Assembly: GCA_965233625.1 (NCBI GenBank)
Contig: OZ247499.1
Location: forward strand, 1,860,001 to 1,924,000
Length of the DNA: 64,000 bases
Reading direction: 5' to 3'
From: G965233625 sp965233625
GTDB lineage: Bacteria; Planctomycetota; Planctomycetia; Pirellulales; Pirellulaceae
Shown: positions 44,092-51,638 of the stretch, piece after piece
Layout of the letters: the number at the start of each line of letters is the position of its first letter
How positions within the stretch are numbered: the stretch's first letter is position 1
Position numbers and translations under genes: made by a program
The notes under the pieces: generated by a model
Told to the model about the DNA's origin: nothing
The model's database searches: none
The model's input: only the letters and a program-made list of their open reading frames with translations

Positions 44092-45155
44092 GTCAGTTTC
44101 AGTTCGTTCAGAGTAGCCATATCTCGTAGCATGTCCGCCGCCAGATCAACCAGCGGCAACGCCGTCAGGGCGCCCGTTGCTTCGCCCAATCGCATGTGCA
44201 TGTCGAGAACTGGATGCAGCCCAAGATGCTTCAGTGCGATTATATGGCCCGGTTCTGTGGAGAGGTGACTGGGCATCAGATAATCACGGACCTCAGATTT
44301 TATCGCAGCAGCCAGTAACGCGGCCGATGTGGCAATAAAGCCATCGAGCAGAATCGTACATCGCAGGCTGGCGCTGCGGCAGAAATAGCCGGCAAGGGCA
44401 ACGATCTCTAGTCCGCCCACCTGACGCCCGGTCTCCACTGGCGGCAGCTCTCCCATCTCACGGACACGCTGGATCGCTGCCTGGATGACGTCCTGTTTAC
44501 GTTGAAGCTGCGCATCTCCGGCGCCGGCGCCACGCCCCGTTATGTGTTCCGCGGACGCGTTGCAAAGCAAACCAGTCAGGCAGCTGGCAGCGGTCGTGTT
44601 GCCGATCCCCATTTCGCCCCCGATGAAAAACCGGGCGCCTCGGTCGTACGCATGCTGGCAACGCGCTGCGCCAACCTGAAAGGCATGTTCAAATTCGCTC
44701 TGCGTCATAGCAGCTTCACGCAGCAGATTGCCGCTGCCCCGCGCGACGTTGGCGTCGACCAGTGCATCGGCGCCACCGCCTGTGAAATCTGCGGGCGGCT
44801 TTAACAGGCCAGCGTCCACCACTTCGTAACTGCAGCCCAGCGTCCGCGCGAAGACGCCACTGGCGGTTCTGCCGCCACGCATGATCTCGACGACCGCCCC
44901 GGTCACACTGCTGGGCCAGCTTGAAACGCCTTCTGCCGTCACACCATGATCGGCAGCGAAGATACACACGTGACGCGGTCTTGTCACTGGAGTGAGCGTC
45001 TGTTGAATGTGGCAAAGTCTGGTCGCAATTTCCTCCAGATCGCCAAGGCTGCCTGGTGGTTTGCAAAGCGAATCAAGCTTCGCCACGATGTCTTGCTGGG
45101 TGACCAAAACACACTTTCCCGGTTCGTAAGACACATATCCGCGGCATGCTACCAC
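44088..45155 (-). CDS. cobT: Nicotinate-nucleotide-dimethylbenzimidazole phosphoribosyltransferase
   Basis: 355 residues. CobT makes alpha-ribazole phosphate from nicotinate mononucleotide and the lower base. CKPPGSLGDLEEIA, FAADHGVTAEGVSSWPSSVT, GGRTASGVFAR and GEMGIGNTTAASCLTGLL are diagnostic, and the catalytic Glu region is MRLGEATGAL at the end. The first ATG adds about 15 residues before the usual CobT start (VTQQDIVAKLDSL); TTG within that stretch could be the true start. Head of a minus-strand operon cobT-cobS-cobC-aminotransferase-methyltransferase. No cobalamin riboswitch was seen upstream. Confidence 0.93.
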   Translation of the reverse strand: MVACRGYVSYEPGKCVLVTQQDIVAKLDSLCKPPGSLGDLEEIATRLCHIQQTLTPVTRPRHVCIFAADHGVTAEGVSSWPSSVTGAVVEIMRGGRTASGVFARTLGCSYEVVDAGLLKPPADFTGGGADALVDANVARGSGNLLREAAMTQSEFEHAFQVGAARCQHAYDRGARFFIGGEMGIGNTTAASCLTGLLCNASAEHITGRGAGAGDAQLQRKQDVIQAAIQRVREMGELPPVETGRQVGGLEIVALAGYFCRSASLRCTILLDGFIATSAALLAAAIKSEVRDYLMPSHLSTEPGHIIALKHLGLHPVLDMHMRLGEATGALTALPLVDLAADMLRDMATLNELKLT

Positions 45156-45260
45156 TTATCCAGAGGCGACATGATTGTACCTACATCCATTCATCACGCC
45201 GTGAAGAATTAAAATATGGTGCGGCAATCGCGGAAAGGCGATTTGGATACTGATAGTGGG

Positions 45261-46256
45261 TTACTTCTGAAACTGTCCCATAGCGGGAAAGTGGTCAGAT
45301 AGATTTTGATCGTTCTTAAGAACAGTATTTATCATCCGGGCGGCGGGCTTGTGCGACTGCACGACCAGAATGTAGTCCAGCCACTGCGGCGCCAGATCTT
45401 TTTCTTTGATGAGTGGATTCGATTCCGGGTGCCAGGTAGCGACGCCGCTATATAGTGGCTCGGCCGCGTTCAGCAGTTTCAGCATGTCGACGTATTCGCG
45501 CGTCGGGCGACCGTCGCCGGTTTTACGGATAACATTAAGATCGCCCATGATCAGCACCAGTTCACTGGTGGGAATCTTCTGACGGTTGATGAAGGCTGTG
45601 ATTTCACGGAACTGGCTCTGCCGTTCTTTCCAGCCCGAAGCGTAGCCAGGTCTGGGTTGCGAAATGCCCGCTAGACCGCCGCTTCCCGACGCATTGGTGT
45701 GCGTGCCGATAATGTGAATCCGCTGGCCTTTGTAACGGATGCGAACGTACGCGAATCCTTTGTTGGCGTTGTAGTCCCAGCCGCCAGCGTCTTTGAAAAT
45801 GTACTGAACCTGCCGTTCGACCGGCCACTTACTTACAACGGCCACGCCGCCGCGGATGACGGCCAGGCTATTGCTGAATGAGCCCTCCGTAGCGTCCCAG
45901 TTGTCACGTTTGCTGGCGCCAACCGTGGGCGTCTGGTGCGGGTATTCCTTAGACAATCCTTTCAGGAGAGTTTGCGACGGACCTGGATCAAACAATTCAT
46001 TGAGCACGACAACGTCAAACCCTTGAAGCATTTTCGCGTCGCCAATCGCTTTGCCGCGTTGCTGCCGGTCCGGGGCGCCATCGACCTGCATCAGATACGT
46101 ATTGTAGGTCATCACACGAAGCGATTGCACACCGGCTGGGCCGTCTGCTTGCACCGTGTTGCGTTGTAAAAGCGTTAGCACGGCGAAGAGTAATAATGAA
46201 GTGAAGGTAAGCTCTGGTTTCATAGCGTGGAATTTATCTGCAATGTACTTTGTCAT
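45261..46256 (-). CDS. Secreted sphingomyelinase C-like phosphodiesterase
   Basis: 331 residues with a signal peptide (MKPELTFTSLLLFAVLTLL within the first 30). It belongs to the DNase I-like endonuclease/exonuclease/phosphatase fold in the bacterial sphingomyelinase group. The catalytic residues appear intact: Asn in MTYNTYLM, Glu in VLNELFDP, His in IGTHTNASG, Asp and Asn in MGDLNVI, and the final Asp-His in LSDHFPAMG. EYPHQTPTVG and LDYILVV also match. Sphingomyelinases cleave sphingomyelin or ceramide phosphodiesters of eukaryotic membranes. AGGAAAATAAG precedes the ATG. It follows a secreted protein gene across a terminator. Confidence 0.9.
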   Translation of the reverse strand: MTKYIADKFHAMKPELTFTSLLLFAVLTLLQRNTVQADGPAGVQSLRVMTYNTYLMQVDGAPDRQQRGKAIGDAKMLQGFDVVVLNELFDPGPSQTLLKGLSKEYPHQTPTVGASKRDNWDATEGSFSNSLAVIRGGVAVVSKWPVERQVQYIFKDAGGWDYNANKGFAYVRIRYKGQRIHIIGTHTNASGSGGLAGISQPRPGYASGWKERQSQFREITAFINRQKIPTSELVLIMGDLNVIRKTGDGRPTREYVDMLKLLNAAEPLYSGVATWHPESNPLIKEKDLAPQWLDYILVVQSHKPAARMINTVLKNDQNLSDHFPAMGQFQK

Positions 46257-46289
46257 CTTATTTTCCTGGCTGGTGATCTCTTAAAAAAG

Positions 46290-46324
46290 AGCCAGGAGCA
46301 GGGACAGAACGCCCACTCCTGGCT
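46290..46324 (-). terminator. Rho-independent terminator after the secreted companion protein
   Basis: AGCCAGGAG pairs with CTCCTGGCT across a 17-base loop. On the minus strand the hairpin ends in CTTTTTTAAG, a U run. It lies 42 bases past the stop of the gene at 46366-47316 and before the sphingomyelinase start, so the sphingomyelinase may have its own promoter or depend on read-through. Confidence 0.8.
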
Positions 46325-46365
46325 GAAAGAAAATACGCGGTCCGCCGCCGGGCGACGTGTCCTGG

Positions 46366-47316
46366 TTACTTGTCGAGGATGACAGTGAACACGCTGCTGG
46401 CTGTGCTGTTTTCGCAGCTCAGCGATTTGTTGTCGTAGTTACGTAGCCGGGCGTAGGTCCAATTTTTGTTGGTGAAGAAAACCTGGTCGTTGCTGCGGAT
46501 CACATTGTCCGTATTACCGGGCGTTGTCACTTTGTTGATGATCCAGATTTGCTTATCGTTGCTGGCATGGCGGTCGTAGTAGATCCAACCCTTGTCGCTG
46601 CTGTACATGTAGACATACCCAGCGTTGTTTGGCAAAGCGACACTACTCTTGATCCGGACTTCGTTGCCATTCTTCACTTCGCCCTTCCCGCTGACACGTT
46701 CGATGATGTGGGAAGTCGCCGATTCGGACACAACTCCCGACGGCCAGTTCTTAGAGATCACGGGCCGCGAGACGTATAGGTTCCCGACCTTGAGTTTAAA
46801 AGAGGCCCCATGCATTACGGCTTTGCGCCTCAGTGTGCGGAAGACGCCGTCGCTGTCTATCTGAATCTCACTCTGTTTGCTCACAGAAAACGGCACGTTG
46901 CCGGCAATCCAGACCTTATCCGTATGCGCGGTCAGGTAATACGCTGAGTCATTCTCGACGGCAAATGTGTGCGATTCACCCGCCGGGAGTTTCAGAGAGC
47001 CGGCATTGGGACCGTTCTTCACGGCGTACTTCTTTGTCGTGTTACCCGATTCAGAATTGGAATTAGAGCTGCCGCCGCCCACTGCCGCCGAGGCGCCTTT
47101 AGCGCCGCCGCTGAGTGAGAAATTTGACGAGTGCGACTGGCTGACAGAATACCCGGAGGAGTCTTCGACCAGCGTGACAACTTTCCCGGATACGGTCACC
47201 CACAGGGTTTTGTCCGTATTGTTAAGAACGGTTACGGGGTAGGAAGCAGCGAGCAGTTGGCTGGTGGCCAAGGTGCAGACGATTGCAATTGAGAGTGCAA
47301 GTTTCAGAACAGACAT
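46366..47316 (-). CDS. Secreted beta-rich protein of unknown function
   Basis: 316 residues with a signal peptide (MSVLKLALSIAIVCTLATSQ, cleaved near LLAA). A Ser/Gly-rich patch (GGAKGASAAVGGGSSNSNSE) separates an N-terminal beta region from the C-terminal 130 residues. The latter (NGNEVRIKSSVALPNNAGYVY; YMYSSDKGWIYYDRHASND; QVFFTNKNWTYARLRNYD) has the tryptophan- and Tyr-rich repeats of a beta-trefoil or lectin-like fold. I cannot name a family. It precedes a secreted sphingomyelinase on the same strand, which suggests a joint function at a target membrane. AAGGAAA lies upstream of the start. Confidence 0.72.
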   Translation of the reverse strand: MSVLKLALSIAIVCTLATSQLLAASYPVTVLNNTDKTLWVTVSGKVVTLVEDSSGYSVSQSHSSNFSLSGGAKGASAAVGGGSSNSNSESGNTTKKYAVKNGPNAGSLKLPAGESHTFAVENDSAYYLTAHTDKVWIAGNVPFSVSKQSEIQIDSDGVFRTLRRKAVMHGASFKLKVGNLYVSRPVISKNWPSGVVSESATSHIIERVSGKGEVKNGNEVRIKSSVALPNNAGYVYMYSSDKGWIYYDRHASNDKQIWIINKVTTPGNTDNVIRSNDQVFFTNKNWTYARLRNYDNKSLSCENSTASSVFTVILDK

Positions 47317-47734
47317 GACATATTTCCTTTTCGCAAAACGAGATACATGGTGCAGGTGGCAGGCCCGCGAAGTTTTCTCTTGCCACCTACATGAATGCAG
47401 GAGCGTTACGCGAAAAAAGAAAAATAATCCGTTCTGGGTTCAACTTCTGGTAGATCCTGGTACGGCTGTTCGCTCAATGACTGCTCAACTCGCGGGAATC
47501 TGATTGAAGACACGCTAGATTGCGGTTGGCGTGACAAACTGGCCTCTAAAGGAATTCCATGCGGCAATCCTCTATTCAGCGGTGCGAAAAAGCGTCGGTT
47601 CCCACTACTTACCCGCATGGCGCCGGCACACAGCTTTCGTCGCGCCGGTTCTTTCCCCCGGATTATATGCTGTCTAAAATGCATTTGGTTTTACCCTTGC
47701 ACACCGTTATCCGTGGCAACGTCTTGAGGTTTTG
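47317..47734. other. Intergenic region between divergent secreted-protein and YqgE genes
   Basis: No convincing coding frame. It holds an 8-bp perfect inverted repeat in the leader of the minus-strand gene, an AT-rich patch near 47410-47430, and a TATAAT on the minus strand at 47662-47667 without a good -35 partner. The region must carry promoters for both flanking genes. Confidence 0.55.
47354..47388 (-). promoter_or_regulatory. Leader inverted repeat of the secreted beta-rich gene
   Basis: AGGTGGCA and TGCCACCT are perfect complements 19 bases apart, ending about 40 bases upstream of the start codon. In the mRNA this would form an 8-bp stem before the ribosome site, which may affect stability or translation. 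It lacks a U run, so it is not a terminator. Confidence 0.4.
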
Positions 47735-48283
47735 ATGGATTCGCTTCAATCGCAATTGCTGGTTGCTTCGCCGCGTCTGCCGGACAATAACTTTTACCGT
47801 TCGGTGGTGCTGATGATTCAGCACGATGAAGAAGGCGCCTTTGGCGTGGTGCTGAATCGTCCGACAAATCTGAGTGTCTCAGGCATCTGGGAACAGATTG
47901 CCGACGAAGGCCGCGAGACGGACGCTCCGATCTTTCTGGGCGGTCCCGTCAGCGGGCCGTTGCTGGCAGTGCATGGAGTGGAGCAGTACGCGGAGTCTGA
48001 AGTGCTGCCTGGCGTTTATCTGTCCACCGAAAAGCAGGCGTTGGACGACATCACGCGGCAGACCGAATCCCCCTTTCGCATCTTCAGCGGCTATTCAGGC
48101 TGGGGGCCGGGGCAACTGGATGAAGAAATGGCTTCGGGCGGATGGATGACGCTGCCGGCCACCATCGGTTATGTGTTTGGTGAGCATGATGATCTCTGGA
48201 AGACGGTCGCTGCGGAAATCGGGCGGCAGGTGGTGCCCGCGATGCGGGGTGGCAACTCTGTGGTTGATCCACTGCTTAACTAA
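47735..48283 (+). CDS. YqgE/AlgH-family protein
   Basis: About 182 residues, the usual size of the family. DSLQSQLLVASPRLPDNNFYRSVVLMI and QHDEEGAFGVVLNRPTNLSV are the signature opening, and FLGGPVSGPLLAVH follows; the end has WKTVAAEIG. The ATG (second of two) has GAGG at a good distance. YqgE is conserved in bacteria with no settled activity; in Pseudomonas it was linked to alginate regulation. It sits 15 bases before the Ntn-hydrolase gene, likely co-transcribed. Confidence 0.9.
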   Translation: MDSLQSQLLVASPRLPDNNFYRSVVLMIQHDEEGAFGVVLNRPTNLSVSGIWEQIADEGRETDAPIFLGGPVSGPLLAVHGVEQYAESEVLPGVYLSTEKQALDDITRQTESPFRIFSGYSGWGPGQLDEEMASGGWMTLPATIGYVFGEHDDLWKTVAAEIGRQVVPAMRGGNSVVDPLLN

Positions 48284-48298
48284 CGGGCGCCGTAAGTG

Positions 48299-49180
48299 AT
48301 GCAAGCTCCGATTGTCATTGCCACCTGGCCGAACCTCGATGCGAACGCCGCGGCGTGGGAAGCGTTAAGCCGTACGGGAAACGCATTGGACGCCGTTGAA
48401 GCCGGGGCTAGAGCCGCGGAGGCCGATCCGCGCGATAAGACGGTCGGGTACGGCGGGCGGCCAGACCGCGAGGGCAACGTGACGCTGGATGCGTGCATCA
48501 TGGATCACACCGGCGAGTGCGGCGCCGTTTGCTTCCTGCAAGGGATCAAGCATCCTATTTCAGTCGCCCGTAAGGTGATGGAAGAAACGCCGCACGTGAT
48601 GCTGGCCGGGCAGGGCGCCCTTGAGTTTGCACTGTCGCAGGGCTTTCAACAGGAGGAGCTATTAACGCCCGAAGCGGAAGCAGATTGGAAGAAATGGCTA
48701 GAGTCTTCCGAGTACAAGCCCGTGATCAATATCGAAAATCACGACACCATCGCGGTGCTATCGGTAGACGCAGATTCACGGCCCGCCGGAGCGTGCACCA
48801 CCAGCGGCGCGGCGTACAAGATGAAGGGCCGCGTTGGCGATTCGCCCATTATCGGCGCCGGCCTGTATGTGGATGGAGATGTTGGCGCCGCCGCTGGGAC
48901 CGGCCTGGGCGAAGCCGTGCTGAAGACTGCCGGCAGCTTTCACATTGTCGAAATGATGCGGCAGGGTGCGTCGCCGCAACAAGCCTGTGAAGAGGCGATC
49001 GGCCGCATCGTCGCCAAGCAGCCGTACAAAGACTTTCAGGTGGCTTATATCGCGGTCAACAACGACGGAGAAACCGGCGCCTTCAGCATTCAGCCCGGCT
49101 TCCAGTACGTTGTGCACCAGAAAGATGAAAACAGACTTCTGGCCGCCAGTTCTTACATTCCGGCGGAAGCGAAGAAATAG
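48299..49180 (+). CDS. Glycosylasparaginase / isoaspartyl peptidase family Ntn-hydrolase
   Basis: About 293 residues. The autoprocessing site HDTI is present with the nucleophile Thr about residue 150 after a flexible linker, and GGAYKMKG-like AAYKMKGRVGDSPIIGAGLYVDGDVGAAAGTGLGEA and the substrate-binding residues follow. The N-terminal chain carries EALSRTGNALDAVEAGARAAEADP. Members cleave the Asn-glycan amide bond or isoaspartyl dipeptides. No signal peptide is seen, so the enzyme appears cytoplasmic, unlike most secreted glycosylasparaginases. The ATG at the second codon of GTG-ATG is preferred. Confidence 0.85.
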   Translation: MQAPIVIATWPNLDANAAAWEALSRTGNALDAVEAGARAAEADPRDKTVGYGGRPDREGNVTLDACIMDHTGECGAVCFLQGIKHPISVARKVMEETPHVMLAGQGALEFALSQGFQQEELLTPEAEADWKKWLESSEYKPVINIENHDTIAVLSVDADSRPAGACTTSGAAYKMKGRVGDSPIIGAGLYVDGDVGAAAGTGLGEAVLKTAGSFHIVEMMRQGASPQQACEEAIGRIVAKQPYKDFQVAYIAVNNDGETGAFSIQPGFQYVVHQKDENRLLAASSYIPAEAKK

Positions 49181-49198
49181 CGTCGGAGGAAGCTGCGT

Positions 49199-49681
49199 TT
49201 ACAACAGCTCGCCCGATTGCGGATCAATGGCGACGCCATTGTATTTCTCCGCGATACGGTTGATGACCATCAACAGCGCGCCGGGGTCGAGCGGCATCTC
49301 TTCGCCTTCGTCGTTGCCGCCGGTTTCTTCAAAATGGTAAACGTCGTAGCGGGCGTCGCTCATCAGAATCCGGCGGATCAACTGCTTTTCTTCTTCGGGC
49401 CGTTGCTTGTTGTCTAGTTCGTCGGGCAGTTCCTGCATGGTCGAAGCGACATCGTCTCCGCCTAAATAGGTAATGTCCATCGCAGCCGAATCGGCATGGC
49501 AATAGATGGTGACCGCTTCAAAGCGGCCGTCTTCATCCACACGGACGTCGCTTGCTTCGTACCCGGCGCCAAGTCCCGCGATAAGCTTGGAGATTTCTTT
49601 GGCCGGCGGCGGTTGATCTGCATTGCAGAAAACAAAATAGGTTTCACGCCATTCGTAGGATGGGTTTTCAAACAGCGACAT
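49199..49681 (-). CDS. Conserved-looking hypothetical protein
   Basis: 160 residues, acidic, no signal or membrane segment. Segments such as RETYFVFCNADQPPPAKEI and AVTIYCHADSAAMDITYL, with an acidic patch EETGGNDEGEEMPLD, give no recognisable domain. A moderate alpha/beta pattern is likely. It converges on the Ntn-hydrolase gene and lies downstream of the LRR gene on the same strand with 87 bases between. Confidence 0.65.
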   Translation of the reverse strand: MSLFENPSYEWRETYFVFCNADQPPPAKEISKLIAGLGAGYEASDVRVDEDGRFEAVTIYCHADSAAMDITYLGGDDVASTMQELPDELDNKQRPEEEKQLIRRILMSDARYDVYHFEETGGNDEGEEMPLDPGALLMVINRIAEKYNGVAIDPQSGELL

Positions 49682-49768
49682 CCTTGCTCCTTCTAGCTAC
49701 GGACAATTGCCAGACTTCCACTTGGCAGTTGAGGATTCATCAGACGAACCGGGCGACGTTGACGGAAG

Positions 49769-50614
49769 TTACTCGTCCAGAAAGACGCGGGCGCCCGTGT
49801 TCTTAAGTGCTTCAATCTCGCCTTTTGCCGCCTCGTTGTCGAGCGGATTGCCGGAAAGATATATCCGCCAGAATGGAGAGAACCGCTGGCCAGTATCGTT
49901 CTTGGCCATGTCAATCAGCACGCTCACGCTCTTCAGCTTGTTGTTCTTGAGAAAGAGAAAATTCCACGACTTGATATCTTTCAGTGGCGAAAGATCCGTC
50001 ACCTGATTGTCATTCAGCCCCAGCGTAGCCAGGGAGGTCATCCCGGATAACGGCTTGATGTCCGTAACACTGTTGCCGTCCAGGTACAGGGACCAGAGTT
50101 TGACCAGACTGGCAAGCGGTGCGATATCGGTAACCTTGTTGTTTGAAAGCTCCAAGGTTCGCAGGCTGGTTAGGTCCTTTAATGGGCTAACGTCGGTCAG
50201 CTGATTGCCTGCAAGATGCAGATACTGAAGCGCCGTCAGTTTCGCCAGCGGCGTTGCATCGGTGATCTTGTTGCCCGCCAGATTCAGTGACTGAAGGCGT
50301 GTGAGCTGTGCCAGCGGCGCAACATCGGTCATTTCACTTCCTTCCAGGTCAAGCAGCAGCAGGCTACGGCACTTCTCTAGTCCGGCCAGGCTTTTGATGC
50401 CCGCGTTTTTGGCTTGAATTGTGGAGATGTTTTCCACGTCTTTTTCGACCAGCGGTTCCTGGTTGTTGCGTTTCTCAAAGACGTACTGCCGGACGACTTT
50501 TTCCAGGTTCTTATCGGGGAACAGGTCTTCGGCAACCGCCGGCTGCTGACAGACAAGGACGGCAAGAACGGCGAAAACGGGAGCAAGATTGAAGCACTTT
50601 TGTGTTGGCGTCAT
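49769..50614 (-). CDS. Secreted leucine-rich repeat protein
   Basis: 281 residues with a signal peptide (APVFAVLAVLVCQQPAVAED). Tandem 22-residue repeats of the SDS22/internalin type follow, each with the pattern 'L..L.L.gN.itDi.pL..L': TRLQSLNLAGNKITDATPLA, LQYLHLAGNQLTDVSPLKD, LRTLELSNNKVTDIAPLAS, LWSLYLDGNSVTDIKPLSG, LATLGLNDNQVTDLSPLKD. About seven are visible. Such secreted LRR proteins bind other proteins; the ligand is unknown. Confidence 0.88.
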   Translation of the reverse strand: MTPTQKCFNLAPVFAVLAVLVCQQPAVAEDLFPDKNLEKVVRQYVFEKRNNQEPLVEKDVENISTIQAKNAGIKSLAGLEKCRSLLLLDLEGSEMTDVAPLAQLTRLQSLNLAGNKITDATPLAKLTALQYLHLAGNQLTDVSPLKDLTSLRTLELSNNKVTDIAPLASLVKLWSLYLDGNSVTDIKPLSGMTSLATLGLNDNQVTDLSPLKDIKSWNFLFLKNNKLKSVSVLIDMAKNDTGQRFSPFWRIYLSGNPLDNEAAKGEIEALKNTGARVFLDE

Positions 50615-50790
50615 AGCGTTTCTCCAATCAAACGGCGGGCAGAATCGCGGGCGGGATAGTAGTGGTAGCGAGCGTTAGGTTAATTGCCGCCGGTGGTGGA
50701 ATCCACCCCTCGGCATCCAGCAATGCCGCGGAAAGTCTGGCCACATGATTGACAAAGTCATCGATAGCGGTAGAATACGCGAGTCGCTAC

Positions 50791-50805
50791 TGAGAATCAT
50801 TATCA
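50791..50805 (+). promoter_or_regulatory. Fur box upstream of the TPR-PQQ-HemP operon
   Basis: The 15 bases TGAGAATCATTATCA match the Fur consensus TGATAAT-N-ATTATCA except at one position. It lies about 47 bases before the TPR start. Since the last gene of the operon is hemP, a known iron/haem-linked gene that Fur often represses, repression in iron sufficiency is a good inference. Confidence 0.75.
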
Positions 50806-50851
50806 ACAACAGCGATTCATTACTACGCACCTTCGAGGCTCTGCAATCACT

Positions 50852-51595
50852 ATGTCTTGCACGACCTACACCCGTGTTCGCCAGATGTACGAAGCCGGCA
50901 ACGTGGAAGAGGCTATCGAAGCCAGTCATGTGGCGTTGCAGAACAACATGCCCCAGCGGGAAATTGTGCGGCTGCTTGAGATAAAGGGCATCGCCCATCA
51001 TGCCTTACGGCAGTTTTCCGAGGCGAGGCAATGCCTGGATGGCGCCATGCAACAGGGTGCGCTGTCAGCATCAGGCGTATTAGCTCTGGGCGACTGCAAC
51101 TTCGCATTAGGAGAAACCGAAGCTGCATCCGATTGCTACCGCGCGCTGGCAGACGACGAACGGACCCCCACGCCATTGCTGGCGGCACTGGCACGCGCCC
51201 TTAGCAAGACGGGCGAGGTCGAACGCGCGGTGCTGGTCTGCCGACGGGCGGCCGCGTCCAAGCCGCAGTGCCACCATGCATTGTTCGGCGTCGCGTTCTA
51301 CATGTCGAAAGCGGGCAGTGATCCAGCGACGATTCTGCCCTTGATCCAACGTGTTATCGACATGGCGCCGGGCATCTTTGCCTACCGCATGGCGATGATG
51401 TCTACTCTGGTGAAGATGAACCAACAGGACCAGGCTTACCTTGCCATTGCAGATGCATCGCAACAAGAGCTGGCGTCGGTTCGCTGCCGTTGCTGCCTCA
51501 ACCGGCTGATCACGTTGTACAAAGATGCGGGCGATAGACAGCGGGCCGGGTTCTGCATCTCAAGATTAGACAGCAGTTCCGGCAACTGCAATTGA
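50852..51595 (+). CDS. Cys-rich TPR-like protein, first gene of a probable Fur operon
   Basis: 247 residues, helical, no signal peptide. TPR-like helix pairs are seen (YEAGNVEEAIEASHVALQNN; HHALRQFSEARQCLDGAMQQG; ALSKTGEVERAVLVCRRAA). It is unusually Cys-rich, with clusters such as RCRCC and CRRAAASKPQCHH, which could bind metal or haem. I do not recognise a specific family. It starts 47 bases after a Fur box and is followed after 43 bases by the PQQ propeller gene and then hemP. A role in iron or haem handling is inferred from context only. Confidence 0.75.
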   Translation: MSCTTYTRVRQMYEAGNVEEAIEASHVALQNNMPQREIVRLLEIKGIAHHALRQFSEARQCLDGAMQQGALSASGVLALGDCNFALGETEAASDCYRALADDERTPTPLLAALARALSKTGEVERAVLVCRRAAASKPQCHHALFGVAFYMSKAGSDPATILPLIQRVIDMAPGIFAYRMAMMSTLVKMNQQDQAYLAIADASQQELASVRCRCCLNRLITLYKDAGDRQRAGFCISRLDSSSGNCN

Positions 51596-51638
51596 ACAAC
51601 ACTTTCCACCTCACACAAATTCCAATAGACATCCAAGC

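Noticed and set aside
45156..45260. A cobalamin riboswitch upstream of cobT
   Set aside because: I looked for a B12 box and the conserved core on the minus strand and found nothing; the region is also too short for the full aptamer.
47406..47684. A 92-residue minus-strand frame in the promoter region before YqgE
   Set aside because: Composition is not protein-like and there is no start signal.
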